Source: Macrocystis pyrifera (Eukaryota > Sar > Phaeophyceae > Laminariales > Laminariaceae). From it: DNA of 64,000 nt. The notes beneath the pieces are model-generated. The model was not told the origin of the DNA. It saw nothing but the letters and a program-made list of their open reading frames with translations, and ran no database searches. Within the stretch, counting starts at the first letter, position 1. The number at the start of each line of letters is the position of its first letter. Shown here in pieces: positions 1 through 25,230 of this stretch. The position numbers and the translations under genes were made by a program. Location: NCBI GenBank assembly GCA_031763025.1, contig JASSKH010000041.1, positions 1,426,001 through 1,490,000 of the forward strand, written 5' to 3'.

Positions 1-627
1 TCATCAGTTGATCACGGTACATACATGTTCGATTCACACGTGTACATCATGCAGATCGTGCAGACTCCACCCGGTAGAGGTGTTCAGATCATCAAGGATC
101 ACACACATATATCGATGATACAGATCCCACCCAGGCGATAAATACCTGGGTGATACAAATCCCGTCAATTTCGTTCTGAGTGCTACGCTTTACTTTGAGC
201 CATACAGTAGTCCATGCCTCCTATACGCCAAGACATGCGAGAGTATCGAAGACTAGACTACTATTCTTCGCTTTTAGCAATATTATGGTACTACTGTAAA
301 CCCATGACTCATTTTACTCCGAGATCATTTTTTACTCAAACCAGAGGTGCAAGGATTTTACCTGCGTCTCCCTTTTCAACTTGCGACACCCCCTGGATTT
401 CATGTCACCCACATCCCGAAGGGGAACCTTGTATATATACCGATCTATTAAGCAGAAGTATGGAATATTTGGGGAACAACCAGCTCCACGATTTAGAAAA
501 TTGAATCGAAGGCGCGGCTCCTAGTACGCATACTTTACAAGTGGTCGGGACCCACCCCTTGCCCAATGCCGCTGAATGCGCGGGTACAAGCGTCCGTGGA
601 TATATTGAACAATATAGCAGGTCTACC
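1..627. other. Intergenic, no gene seen; one degenerate dispersed-repeat copy
   Basis: No open frame here resembles a protein family. Positions about 430-525 hold a degenerate copy of a dispersed repeat whose better copies lie at 1825-1975 (+), 3935-4085 (-), 5735-5860 (+) and 30910-31000 (+). The shared landmarks are a GCCGTATATACAG-like start and a GAAGATGCGGCTC-like end. The rest is unassigned. Confidence 0.4.
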
Positions 628-975
628 CGGCGTCCCCGATGGCTTGGTAGGTGGTCCGCGTGCCTACTACAGGATCAATCTCGGGGCTCCTAGTCTCAAC
701 CAAGTGCATACTCGTACGAGTAGGGACTTTTTCCTGCATAAAAATTGATTGGCGGAAAGCGCGATGGCGTGAGTTGGCATCGTTGGATGAAAGTCGACGA
801 GCATCAGTGGGAACGCCGGACCCTGTGCGCGATAAAACTGAAGGCGCGTTCCGGGGGGGAGAAGGGACGACACATCTGAGACCACGGCTTGCTCAGAAGA
901 TCGCTGGCGCTAAAACCTTCTACGAGTTAATAAGCTGGAAAGTAAGAGTCATGAAAAAATGAATAAAAAAACTAT
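628..975 (+). mobile_element. tRNA-derived SINE, copy A
   Basis: The head carries a pol III A-box-like sequence, TGGCTTGGTAGG, at 640-651 and a decayed B-box-like stretch at about 684-696. A body at about 718-935 follows and is shared with copies at 53847-54098 (+) and 57310-57630 (-). The copy ends in an A-rich tail at about 950-970. Shared landmarks in the body are GGACTTTTTC, GCGGAAAGCGCGA, GGGGGGAGAAGGGACGACA and GACCACGGCTTG. The tRNA origin is clearest in the third copy, which keeps both boxes. No target-site duplication was confirmed. Confidence 0.6.
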
Positions 976-1621
976 AGCAAACCTCACGAGGTGTCGGCAA
1001 CAAGTTCTCAAAGTTGGTACGCCTGCTGATGATGATGTGCTATATACGTTATTCTATGTCTCCACAAGGATTGTTTTACGCCCATGTTGTACAAGGAGGG
1101 GGATTCCGGCCATCTGTTCGTGCAAAACCCACTCCCTCGCCGCTTCGTAGTGACGAGGCTACGAAGACCCCCAGAAGGCACGTCGAAAAGGGGACAACAA
1201 CAAAGAGGGAGCCTACCCGAAAGGGACATACTTAAAACGCCCTACACCCTAGCTACCGCAACATATTTAATACATCCCAAGCTAGGGGGGGAGGGGGGCG
1301 CGTTAAAAAAATATGTACTTCTAGACCAGAAAGTTAGCATCAAAACACGGATAAAAAACAAGAACGGCCAGATTCCTCTCATCACCCCCAGCAAAAGCCC
1401 CCAGCGATGAGCGGGTGGGGGTCGGCAGGACCACAAAAAGTGAAATACGAGCTGGATTGGCCAGAACGAAATATGAATGGCGGAACGGGGATTCCGACGC
1501 GGTTTTCACGAATTCTTCTAACCTGAAATTTTGACACGTGATTTCTGTGAGTATTTCAAATACATTTCGTACTGCAGATTTTTTTTTTTTTCATTTTTTT
1601 TACTGAGTTAAGACAGATATT
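976..1621. other. Intergenic, nothing recognised
   Basis: Short frames only, none with family features. A poly-T stretch lies at about 1580-1600. Nothing else stands out. Confidence 0.4.
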
Positions 1622-1824
1622 TGTTAAGATCAAGGTCGGGACACTTTGTATCCCCGGACAGGTTTGCCTATGAAGCCGGCATACTCGTTGGTACTCACGT
1701 GTGTCTGGGAAAACTCCTGGTTTTCCATATACCAAACACCTCCCAAGTAATACAAATACGATCCCAATACTTGAACTCAGGTAATTGACGGGCTTTCAGC
1801 CGTATTCAAGGCAGTATCATAACA
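1622..1824 (-). mobile_element. Copia-like LTR fossil
   Basis: On the minus strand this copy begins TGTTATGATA and ends ATCTTAACA, the TGTTA...TAACA termini usual for Ty1/Copia LTRs. It is shorter than its sister copies at 2009-2285 and 4089-4366 (about 277 bp). The next 150 bp (1825-1975) are a dispersed repeat that reappears inverted at 3935-4085 beside another LTR. The two LTR-plus-flank blocks therefore form a large inverted pair. It is an old, broken copy. Confidence 0.6.
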
Positions 1825-2008
1825 CTAGCCCACTTTGATGAGCCGTATATGCAGACTTATGGGAAATTCGTGGAAACCCCGATTCCACGAACTAGAACAT
1901 GAGTCGAAGATGCGGCTCGCCAAAACCCACTTCCACACCTCTGAACGGCGAGGCAACGAAACCAACAAGGTGCTCCAAAAAAATAAAGAAAGGAAGGCCT
2001 AGCCCTAA

Positions 2009-2285
2009 TGTTAAGATCGAGCAGGCGGGACACTTTGTATCCCTGGATAGGTTTACCTATTAAGTCGGTACTCGTTGGTACTCACGTGTGTTGTTTGCTA
2101 GATGGAAGAAGAGCTGCTTTATTCCTTTCGTGTAAGGGGAGACTGAGAGCCAAGCTCGTGCCTCGCTGGGAAAACTCCTGGTTTTCCACCTGAGATGCGC
2201 CTTCCAAGTACTACAAATAGGATCCCGGTGCCTGAACCCAGATAATTACCGGGCTTTCAACCTCATTCAAGGCAATATCATAACA
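2009..2285 (-). mobile_element. Copia-like LTR fossil, near full length (277 bp)
   Basis: It is bounded by TGTTA/TAACA termini and collinear, in opposite orientation, with 3132-3417 and 4089-4366. Shared landmarks are GGGACACTTTGTATCCC, GGTACTCACGTGTG, AAGCTCGTGC and TACCGGGCTTTCAACC. Several single-base differences separate the copies, so the insertions are old. No coding part remains attached. Confidence 0.65.
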
Positions 2286-2359
2286 CTAAGGGGCAGGAAT
2301 AAATCGTCAACGAAAGCCATCGCCATGCCATCCGCAACGGGGGGGAGGGTAAGGAAGTT

Positions 2360-2923
2360 TCGTGGGAAAGCTATGTGAAGGTCTCAGTCCGTTTGGCTAT
2401 TGGTATAAGGTTGACCGATCGCCTACCCAATCTAAGCCCTATAACACTCTCCCCCCCATGAACGGGCCGGATATACGGGTCGACGTGCCACCAACACGCG
2501 GTTCCAATTTTTGGGGATCCAGTAGTATTCTTTTCATATTCTTGACATGAGGAAATTCATTTTTTCTTTAAAAAGCGATTTCACGATGGACGTGAGATTC
2601 GAAGTCACGACCAATGACCCATGTCCTGCCGATGACGCCATAAGTTAAGGTGTTTGTCCGTTGGGCTACTGATAAAATCTCTTAACCAATCGCCTACCGA
2701 ATCTGCAAGCCTTATAACACTCTTTCCCCCCTGGAACGGACCGGACATACGAGTCGACGTGCCACCAACACGCAGTTCCAATTTTTCGGATCCAGAAGTA
2801 TATATTTTCAGATTCTTGACATGAATGGAAACTCACTTTTACTGGTATTTAAAAGGCGATTTCATGATGGACGTGAGATTAGTCACGACCAACGACCCAC
2901 CATGTCTTGCCGATGATGCCATA
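2360..2923 (-). repeat. Tandem duplication of an LTR-element leader-like segment
   Basis: Two direct copies of about 285 bp lie at about 2365-2650 and 2650-2923. They share TATAACACTCT, GTCGACGTGCCACCAACACGC, AATTTTTGGGGATCCAG-like and GGCGATTTCA(T/C)GATGGACG blocks. On the minus strand each follows a TGGC(G/A)TCATCGGCA(G/A)GACATGG sequence close to the primer-binding site of the LTR fossils nearby. The unit is therefore probably leader or internal sequence of the same family. It is fossil DNA with no coding content recognised. Confidence 0.45.
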
Positions 2924-3131
2924 TGATAAGATCAAGGTCGAGACACTTTGTATCCCTGGACAGGTTTGCCTAATAAGTCGGTACTGAGTCTCGTTGGTAC
3001 TCACGTGTGCTGTTTGCTTACAGATAGAAGAGGAGCAGCTTTATTCCTTTCGTGCACGCGGAGACTACGAGTCGAGTTTCGCTTGGAGAACCCTGGTGTT
3101 CCATCTGCGCAATGCTCTCCAGTGTTACCAG
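2924..3131 (-). mobile_element. Copia-like LTR fossil, partial
   Basis: This is a minus-oriented LTR portion with the same GACACTTTGTATCCCTGGAC and TTTATTCCTTTCGTG landmarks as the fuller copies. It abuts the plus-oriented LTR starting at 3132, so the two form a head-to-head inverted pair. Confidence 0.5.
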
Positions 3132-3417
3132 TGTTATGATACTGCCTTGAATAAGGTTGAAAGCCCGGTAATTACCTGGGTCCAGGCACTGGGATCGTAT
3201 TTGTAATACTTGGAAGGCGTATCTTAGATGGAAAACCAGGGGTTTCCAGAGGGGCACGAGCTTGGTCTCAGTCTCTGCGTGCACGAAAGGAATAAAACGC
3301 ATAAAACTGTTCTTATTCTATCTCTAAGCAAGCATCACACATGAGTACCAACGAGTACAGACTCAATAGGCAAACCTGTCCAGGGATACAAAGTGTCCCG
3401 CCTGCATGATCTTAATA
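3132..3417 (+). mobile_element. Copia-like LTR fossil followed by primer-binding site
   Basis: A plus-oriented LTR of about 286 bp starting TGTTATGATAC. After a two-base spacer comes TGGCGTCGTCGGCAGGA (3420-3436), which would pair with a tRNA 3' end reading TCCTGCCGACGACGCCA. The same primer-binding sequence follows an unrelated LTR at 35983-36501. Leader-like sequence continues to about 3620. It is an old, incomplete element. Confidence 0.55.
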
Positions 3418-3437
3418 AGTGGCGTCGTCGGCAGGAC

Positions 3438-4088
3438 TTTTTCGGACAGTACAAGGTTTCTCCTATTCCACTGGAGCCGAAGGAGTGCTGCGCACGTGGA
3501 GTGGCGTGCGCGAAGACGAAAGAGGGCTTGCAGACCCTGTAGACGTCTTCAAGAATGGTGCTCGGGTGGAGGGCAACAAAGGGTCCACCGGAGAGGGTTT
3601 CCGTCCTGTGGATCTGGTGGGGAAGGGGGACGAGGTAGCTAATCTTGCCGACTCCACCCTTTATACTAGGGGCGGCAACCAAAACCTCGGGGCTGGTCTA
3701 GGTAATCGGGCCATTCTTTTGTGACCCAGGACGCGTTTTCAGAGTTATGGGCTGGGTTCAGGCGGTTCTTGCAGTCTTCCGTGTTATTTTTCTTCTCGTT
3801 TTTTGTGTTCACTTTTCGCTTTTCTATGCATCTTCCTCGCCCCCCCCCCCCCCTCGTGCGGGTGGCATGGCGATGACTTCATTGCTGATTCTCCTGCCCC
3901 TTAAGGCTAAGTCTTCCTTTCATTTTTTTTTTAACGTGCCTCGCCGGCTTCGTTGCCTTGCCGTTCAGAGGTGTGAGAGTGGGTTTTGAGGAGCCGCATC
4001 TTCGACTCATGTTCTAGTTCGTGGAATCGGGGTTTCCATGAATTTCCCAGAACTCTGCATATATATACGGCTCATTAGAGTGGGCTAG
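3438..4088 (+). repeat. LTR-element leader fragment and inverted flanking repeat
   Basis: Positions 3485-3612 match 4509-4627 (same strand) and 4690-4808 (opposite strand). This block lies just downstream of primer-binding sequences, so it looks like leader or early internal sequence of the LTR family. Positions 3935-4085 are the inverted partner of 1825-1975. A poly-C run lies at 3841-3853. No intact gene is present. Confidence 0.4.
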
Positions 4089-4366
4089 TGTTATGATACT
4101 GCCTTGAATGAGGTTGAAAGGCCGGCAATTACCTGGGTCCAGGCACTGGGATCGTATTTGTAATTCTTGCAAGGCGTATCTGAGGTGGAAAACCAGGGGT
4201 TTCCCAGAGGGGCACGAGCTTGGTCTCAGTCTCCGCGTGCACGAAAATATTAAAACTGCTCTTCTTCTATCTCTAAGAAAGCATCACACGTGAATACCAA
4301 CGAGCACCGACTTAATAGGCAAACCTGTCTAGGGATACAAAGTGTCCCGCCTGCATGATCTTAACA
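4089..4366 (+). mobile_element. Copia-like LTR fossil, full length (278 bp)
   Basis: It has clean TGTTATGATA...ATCTTAACA ends and matches 3132-3417 throughout and 2009-2285 in reverse complement. No primer-binding site follows, so it behaves like a solo or rearranged LTR. Partial minus-oriented LTR pieces follow at 4370-4512, 4647-4690 and about 5020-5178. Confidence 0.65.
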
Positions 4367-4508
4367 CCAAGTACTTCAAATACGAGCCCAATACTTGAAC
4401 CCCGGTAATTACCGGGCTTTCAGCCTCATTCAAGTGTTAAGATTAAGCATGCGAGACACTTTGTATCCCTGGACAGGTCTGCCTTTTAAGTCGGTACTCG
4501 TTGGTACT

Positions 4509-4808
4509 CACGTGGAGTGGCGTGCGCGAAGACGAAAAAGGGCCTGCAGACCCTGTAGACGTCTTCAAGAACGGTGCTCGGGTGGGGGGCAACAAAGGGT
4601 CCACCGGAGAGGGCTTCCGTCCTGTAGTCCTGCCGACGACGCCACTTGTTAAGATCAAGCATGCGGGACACTTTGTATCCCCACCAGGTCTACAGGACGG
4701 AAGCCCTCTCCGGTGGACCCTTTGTTGCCCCCCACCCCAGCACCGTTCTTGAAGACGTCTACGGGGTCTGCAGGCCCTCTTTCGTCTTCGCGCACGCCAC
4801 TCCACGTG
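4509..4808. repeat. 119-bp inverted repeat with 62-bp spacer
   Basis: Arms 4509-4627 and 4690-4808 are near-perfect reverse complements, running from CACGTGGAGTGG to CTTCCGTCCTGTAG. The spacer contains a primer-binding-like TCCTGCCGACGACGCCA and the LTR terminus TGTTAAGATCA. The arms are the leader-like block also present once at 3485-3612. The structure is a rearranged LTR-family fossil that would form a strong hairpin. Confidence 0.7.
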
Positions 4809-5179
4809 CGCAGCGCTCCTTCGGCTCCAGTGGAACAGGAGAAGCCTGGCACTGTCCGTCGAGCCAGTGGTGACTCCACGGCCTCCGATCAGATCAACCG
4901 GACAGCATACCCGTTAAATTCGGAAAAATCAGCGCAAATACATACTTGACCCCCCTTCCGGAGAAGGGCGGTGAGAGGACGTATCCGTTTAGACAGGTCG
5001 GGCAGGAATTTGCGATAATATCCTACGGGAGACTGAGACCAAGCTCGTGCGTCTCTGGAAAACCTGGTTTTCCATCTAAGATACGCCTTCCAAGTACTAC
5101 AAATACGTTCCCAGTGCCTGAACCCACACAGGAAATTACCGGACTTTCAACCTCATACAAAGCAGTATATCATAGCACA

Positions 5180-6099
5180 AGGCAGTATTGTGAAATGGGG
5201 TATGCAGAAATATAAGCTGGTAAGGGGCACAGGAATGTCGGTGCTGGGTAGAGCACGCTGCTGGTTGTTCACGGACTTCTTATCAATGCTCCTCAAATAA
5301 GGTGAGAGAACGGGAGAGAACTCGAGTGAGCGATAGTGGGCTTCGCCAGGAACACAGCTCAGCCCAGACGTCGACCAAAACCAACCTGTATGCAGATACA
5401 GTCTATCGAGACGTTGTTGTACAGAATATTCCCAACTATAACAGAATGTTCTCTACCGGGATGTTGTCATACAGAAGGTTCCCAGACTTACATAACATAA
5501 TGTTCTGTGAGCAAAGGAGATGTCTGAATTGCCCCACTGAATATACCCTAAGAGCTATGTTTAACTATATTATATTCGCCTGCAGGTATATTCCTACGTG
5601 TCTACATACAACCATATAATATTCGTCTACATCCATGTATGGTATCTGCAAAGAGCTATGTGTAACCATACAAAGATCCGCATAAGGGCATATGCGTTCC
5701 AATACAATATATGTGCTACTCCACCACATTAGCCCACCCTGAATAGTCGTAGATGCAGATCACACGGCGATAAAAGGATGGTGACCATATCATATCCCAA
5801 AATCGGGAAGAGGGATCGACGATGCGGCTATTCAACACAGAAATGAGGTGATAGATCTACCCCACACCTCGTAGTGAGGCTTCGACGCCTCATTCAAGAA
5901 ATGAAGAACCGATGTGCTACTCCATCACAGTATCAGAACATATTAATGAACACGGGAATATCTGTTTTGTGACTAACACGTGACGTAAAGAACAACAAAA
6001 AAAAGTCTGCAGTATGAAGTACAACGAATGTATTTTATAAAATTATGAAACACTCTTCTCACACATATTATGAACCACTCTCACACATATTTGTGGGAG
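5180..6099. other. Intergenic, repeats only
   Basis: Positions 5410-5500 contain two short direct repeats built on GTTGT(C/T)(A/G)TACAGAA(G/T)(G/A)TTCCCA. Positions 5735-5860 carry another copy of the repeat seen at 1825-1975. No coding signal was seen. Confidence 0.35.
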
Positions 6100-6540
6100 A
6101 ACGAAGTTAATTTTTCAGGTCGAAACTCGTCAATTTGAACGGGGAATCGCAGAAAAACGAAAAACTTATCGTTATTACGTACTGCCGTATGGAAATCAAT
6201 CGTGTTTTGGCGATATCTCTTGATGGGTGGCGAATTGGGCACTGAAATTATTATCGGTCTTCTCCAGTCTCGTAGGGTCTTCAGCTAGGTCACCAATTTT
6301 TGCCTTGATCGAGAACGACGATTTTATTACGAATTTTGACAATGTGTTGAAAAGTTGGTGTTTTTGAGTTTTTGCCGATATCTCGTCGAGATCGAGTCGA
6401 ATTATGAACAAGTTTTATTTTTAATGGACTTTTTTTTTTTGCAGATGCTGGGTGGTGTCAGGGTTTAACTCAGTGCCTCCAAATTTCAAAGTCCTGATAA
6501 TTCGCAGTGGTTCACGAGATACGACGTGCAGATGGTTTAT
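6100..6540 (+). repeat. Dispersed repeat, partner at 12560-13610
   Basis: Shared blocks with the first SR-gene intron include ATGGGTGGCGAATTGGGCA, GTTGGTGTTTTTGA followed by GATATCTCG(T/A)CGAGAT, and GTGGTTCACGAGA. The partner copy is interrupted by another repeat (12862-13040) that recurs at 58598-58745. The class is unknown. Confidence 0.5.
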
Positions 6541-7784
6541 CCATTTTTTGGCTGGCCCACGTAGTAAGTAATTAGTTCGGAGTATAGTATGCATGGGTAT
6601 ATAGAACTACTTATAGATACTGTATCTCGATCTCTGAGCGTGCTCGGTTGGTACATCCCTGGCCTCTCAGAGCTCCCACTTGGGAATCGCCTCCGTTTAT
6701 TACTTGCCGGACCGTTCCAGCGAGTCTTTGTTTTCTCCATTTCTCGTCGTACTTCAGTCCTTCTTTCCTTTTTTCTTCTTTCGTTTCGTGTGCGTGCGTG
6801 TACTCCAAGCCCGGTTGCGCGGGCGAACCCGGCACCGTCGCGGGTGTCAGCGGATGCTGGCGAGTAGAGGGGGAGTTGCAAGGAGCGCGGTCGCCGCTTT
6901 CGTGCCTAGGCGTCGCGTGTGCCTCGAGACACGAAGGATGCATCAATAGGCTCTGAATGGCCTCCATTTGTGATTTTTGATAGACTACGTAGGATTGTAA
7001 GATAATATTCAAGCGGTGCTTATTTTTGCGATCGGGCTGAAAGTCACAAGAGGGAGGTACCCCGATTGAGCACCAACATTGTCGAGCTTGCGTCGAGGTC
7101 CACGGTGAGCACCGGGCTTCACGCGAGGCGGGCGATATGTATATTATGGGTAACCTGTGGTGACGTGGTGACGCGTGTATACAGATAGGTGGTGACGTCT
7201 CGCTCACGACAGCGGGGGGGGGCGCGAGCGAGGGGGGGGTGTGTGCTCTCGCTCTACGACCAGCACTCGTACCTAATCTCTACCTTTGGTCTGTAGGTAT
7301 GATGATGAGCTTCCACTCTCCACTCCCCTCTACCTGGTATTTCTTTTACGCAATGGGATGATACAACTGCAACAGTAGTACGTGAAATACTACAGGAGGA
7401 CAGTTACGTAGTAGAGTACTACATACAGCAGTGTGCACGATGTACTTCTCCGTTTTAGAGGTCTCGTTAGTCTATTGAGCTTGAAACAACAATAGTACAC
7501 GACTACACTACCCGCTGCCGCAGGCGGGCGTCCAATCAGCAATGGCTCGGGACTCCGGACTCGGGACCACACGGAACACGGAAACGAATCGCAGAAGAGA
7601 AGAAGACAAGAACAATGGGAATGACACTATCCCTCTGGTAATGTGATGATGAAGAAAGGGTCTTGCAAACATTTAGAAGGCGTTTCTCTCCAAGGAAACA
7701 GCGAGAGAAGGCCCGGGGGCACAACACAACAACGCCGAGCCTGCAGCAGCAGCAGCAGATAGCAGCGACAACAGCCGGAGCAAG
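6541..7784. other. Upstream region of the SR-protein gene
   Basis: No protein family is recognised. A 198-codon minus-strand frame at 6611-7207 looks like chance. Close to the SR start there is a CAG run at 7741-7758, probably 5' untranslated sequence, followed by GGAGCAAGATGGC around the initiator ATG at 7785. The promoter itself could not be defined. Confidence 0.35.
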
Positions 7785-21173
<13,389 letters not shown>

Positions 21174-22035
21174 AATGAAACGACGCGCACAGAGCGGAGT
21201 GGAGGGAGTTGGTATGACGATGCAGTGGCACGGTCGTGGGCGGGAGGAGGGGGGAGACGTATAATCGCCGTTGTTGCTGTTCGTGGCGGTATAGGTTCCG
21301 TGTGTTGATATATATCGGCTTCCGAACTGGAAAACGAAGCGCGGATTCGGTAGGGAGTCTAGGTTTAGTCGATCGTAGGGGCGGAGTGTAGGGTGGCGGA
21401 GGGATCTCTCCTTTTTTGCGGAGTATTTGGCGACGTGAAAATGGCCACTGGCGCGGGACGACCGGCGTTTTTCTTGTTTTTGCGAAAAAAATTGGCAACC
21501 CTTGCGAAGGGCCGCTCTCGCTGCAGTGAGGGGTGTCAATCGTTTTTTGCAAACTGCTTCTCAAGGTAGTTAAGGGCGTCGTCGCTGTACTGAGATTGTT
21601 CTCGTTTTGCGAAATTACTTGGCAAGGTAATAAATGGCCGTTCTCGACTTCCCCCCCTTTTGAACGGGCGGAAACGGAGCGAGGCAAGGAAAGGCGGCGG
21701 TGCAGACCTGGGGATCCCTGGATGGGGAGCACGTGGATTTGTTTCCGTACCGGATCCGTGCGGGTCGGATTGCGAGGAGCAGGAGGCGGGCGTGGGGCTA
21801 GCTAGCTAGCTAGGGACGCGGCGATGGGTGGCAAGTGCTGTGGGCTATGGGGGGATGGCTGCTCCTGCCATGTGATTACATTCTGTACGTCCCTCGCCTC
21901 ACTGGGCTAGTGGATGTTTCTTTGCCGGGCGTTTAGCGAGCTGCCCAGCAGTTGAAGTGCGATCAGTAGGTTTTTCATTTGCAGATAACTCTGTTTTTTT
22001 TTTTTTAGGAGGGTTGGGGCGGGGGAGGGAGGGGT

Positions 22036-22069
<34 letters not shown>

Positions 22070-23930
22070 GTGAAAAGTAGAGTGTCATGAAGTCCCGTTT
22101 GTTTTGTTTTTGCGACTGAAATCTCTCGCTGTTTTCGCTCACAGGCGGCGTTAGGGTTGTGAGACTGACGGCGTCGGCCAATCGGAGACGGCGATGGCGG
22201 CGGCTGCGGCGGCTGCGGCGGCACGTGGATGGAATCGGGGGGAATTGGCACGACAAGCAGAGAGCCGAAATTCGACGGAACGTGTTTTGCCCCTTCCTTG
22301 CGGCCTCAAAGCGACTGCTGGTGTGAAGTAGATTGCAACTGTGGACAGCAGCGGCAGGCGCAGCGTATAGACGGAGGCAGCTTGCTTCCAATAAACGATC
22401 ACATGCTTTGGGTGGGGAGAGGGAGAGCGGGCCAGCCGGCGGCGGAGGGTGGCGCTTTACGTGCAGGGTTTGGTGGGGGCTTGTGGCGTTCCTTCATCGA
22501 GATCGAGGCCCACACTCCCCGTTCTCCGCACGGCATCTAAATTTCGACCCCGACTTGCACGACCAGTTTTCTTTTTTTCTTTCATTTCTTTTTTGTTTGT
22601 GTTTTATTTATTTCCGTGATGTGTATTTCGTGTATTTCGTGTTTTGTTTTATTTTCTCTGGTCTGTTTGAAATGCTTTTGCACGGACGAACGACGCCAAG
22701 TGCTGGAAAACGGAAAATAAAATGCCGGAGTAAGACGGGACTGGGGGCTTTTAGGGGATGGGCGATTGGCAGCAGCTGCCGCAGGAGGAAGGGCATGTTT
22801 GGGGGAGATCGGGACGGAGGGACCAGGGCAAAAACGAGCAAAAATCGTGATGAAATAACGGCGGCCTGTCCTATCGTTGCCAGGTTGCAAATAATCGCCG
22901 GAGCGAGGGAAGGAGGGAGAGAGGAAGGAAGCAGCGGTGCTGTGCGGTGCGGTGCGATGCGATGCGATGCGATGCGATGCGATGCGATGCGATGATGCGA
23001 TGCGATGCGATTCCGTCCTACGATGCGAAATTTCTCATGAGCGCAGGCAGAGGGGAAGAGATGATAAGCTTTGGCTAGGACGATGCGAGAGTGGACGGAG
23101 GAAGGAAAAGGGGCAGTGGAGGGGGGGGGGGGGGGCAGGGAGGGAAGGAGGGAGGGAGGGAGAAAACGACCTATCCGGACGAGTCGGAGCGGGAGGGCGT
23201 TCGGGAAGGAGCGCCTCACTCCGCACCCAATATATGGCAAGCGAAATCTGTTTTGATGGGGTGGATAATTCGAATTGAACCTATCCTAGATTCTGTTGGC
23301 TTGGTGTAAGTCTTGGCTTGATAACTCCCCCTCCCACCCCAGACGTCAGCGATTTCGTCCCGAGAATGTAATCGACGTTCGTGCGCATTTTTTCCCGAGT
23401 TTTTTCCCCCCACGAAATCGACGGTGTTATTCGCAAGATGCCTCCATCTCCTGCTCGTCATGTAGCTCTTCCACACATCTGCTCGTAAGTTTCAGTGCTG
23501 TACTACTGTAGCTGTTGTTCACGCGTATATGAATGCTAATCATGACACGTGCACCAGCCGTATCGTTGCGTTTTTATGACTTGTCCTGTGAGCAACTGAG
23601 AGTGAAAACGGGCGTAGTAGCTGATTCTGGCATTTTCTCTATACGAATAGCGTTAGCACCCCAATCGCTTTGAAACACGAAATCAGGTTGTCGCCCGGCA
23701 TCATGGTACACAATGCATCACACAGATATAATATGCCCTTCATATTATTTGTTGCGTTTTTTGGCCGATTCCGGATGCCAAGAAAAACCCACGTCCACTT
23801 TGTCTAGTCGCGGTACCGCGTTTCACGTCCACGCTTCAAATATTTTCACATGGTTGATCTTTTGTGCCCAAATGGTTGTTGATCATTCTGCCGCAAGTCC
23901 GCGCAGCAGGATATTTTTGTAAAGCTGCTT
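21174..23930. other. 3' flank of the SR gene and simple repeats
   Basis: No further gene was recognised. The first few hundred bases are probably 3' untranslated sequence. Simple repeats include a CTAG run (21793-21812), G32 at 22037-22068, a GATGC array at about 22951-23012 and G16 at about 23119-23134. Long open frames here (for example 22608-23240 on minus) come from GC-rich low-complexity DNA. Confidence 0.45.
22951..23012. repeat. GATGC pentanucleotide microsatellite
   Basis: About a dozen GCGAT/GATGC units, with one shortened unit near 22995. Confidence 0.9.
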
Positions 23931-24629
23931 GCCTTCCGTGAGGTATAAAAAAAGGCGGCCGAGCGGGAGGAGCGCTCGGTGGCGGTGACGACAGAAGCGG
24001 CAGTGGCGGCTAGAAGGCGGTGGATCGTCGACGTTTGTGCGGACCTCGTGTCGTACCCCGAGGCTTGGCTTGATCGACTAGCTCTAAATGGAGATGGTGG
24101 AGATCGCGAGTGGACCCACCCTGAGCGCCGACTGGTCCGCGCATCTGACGGCAGGTCTGTTGAGAGAGAGCAAGTCGGCAGTTTTTTACGGCGGCACTAC
24201 CTTACTACGTTGTCACGCACGCGCGCGCTCGTGGCGTCGTCGTTTTCCAAACTTTTTGCTCTCTCTAGCGTTCTTGCCGAGAGTCGAGACCGCTTGCTTC
24301 TTCTTGCCTTCGTCCTCCTACTAATACGATGGGGTTTTGCGCGGTCGACCTTGGCCGTCGTTTTCCGTCGGTCTGCGTGCGATTTATTCACGCCGTTGTC
24401 CTGCAGCATGCGTACAACCATCCTCCGTCCCCGCTGCTGTCGAAAAGGGAAGACGGCGTTTTGATCGCGTGTAGCAAGTACGCCGGCGCGCACGCGACGC
24501 GCTTTTTTTTTTCATCGCGACCATTCGGCGTCACCGCCTCTTTTGCCATTTCTTTGTTTTGTTGGCTTTGATGTCGCGCGGTTATCGCGGCGCGCCAGTC
24601 GCATCGCTGTTGTATACCACTATCTCCAG
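23931..24629. other. Intergenic, no gene recognised
   Basis: A TATAAAAA-like motif at 23943 precedes a purine-rich GCGGC stretch (23955-24025), which could be a promoter. No downstream frame resembles a known protein. Confidence 0.25.
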
Positions 24630-25230
24630 AAATATGAGGACCTTTTGCACATGCATTTACATATATTTATGTTTTTAGTGGTTCAAACGGCCCTTGGAAT
24701 TCCGGGCAGAATGGTGCCTGATATGGTACCGGTAGTCGTTTGGCCTCTTCCCAAACAGCGCGACATGGACGAGTGTCCATGTCGATTTCATGGCGGTATT
24801 TTCTTTGCTCGGCCATCCGGACCCCCAATTATTCTTATCCTCGGCTCCTCGGTATACCTGGCATAAATATATACCTGGTATGGACTAGAATACGTGTATG
24901 ATTACTAGAAGAAAAAAAAAAAACAACGGTGGGTGAGGGGCTTTTCCTTTCCGTTCTCGAGGATAAAAGGCGTTGTCTGTTGTCTGTTGCCGGCGCTGAC
25001 TCGAGTGAGTATTACAGCTACACGATTTGTTCATGTTATTGGCCACTCTATCGGGAAAAAATGAGGAACGGTCGGTGTTGATATCAATATCAAAATGGCC
25101 CTTACATGTATGGGCAGAGTTGTGTAGCTTTTCCCGCTATGCCTGGAAATATGACGACGGTTTATGTGTTGCCATGATGACCCAAACGGTCCTTACATTT
25201 CCGTCCAGAATGGTACGTGGAACGCATGAC
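24630..25230. repeat. Cluster of small CGGAAATGTAAGGACCGTTT-type elements
   Basis: Three degenerate copies of a short motif (TTACATTTCCG...AGAATGGTAC on plus) lie at about 24665-24720, 25060-25120 and 25165-25215. Related hairpins occur at 26962-27042 and 60496-60608. They look like remnants of one small inverted-repeat (MITE-like) family. Confidence 0.45.

Noticed and set aside
2580-2700. tRNA-like boxes on minus (TAGCCCAACGG and GACTTCGAATC)
   Set aside because: Spacing is too long for a standard tRNA, and the sequence follows an LTR primer-binding-like site; it is treated as leader sequence of the LTR fossils.
6611-7207. 198-codon minus frame upstream of the SR gene
   Set aside because: No family features and mixed composition; most likely chance.
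22608-23240. 210-codon minus frame
   Set aside because: It crosses the GATGC microsatellite and GC-rich low-complexity DNA, with no domain.
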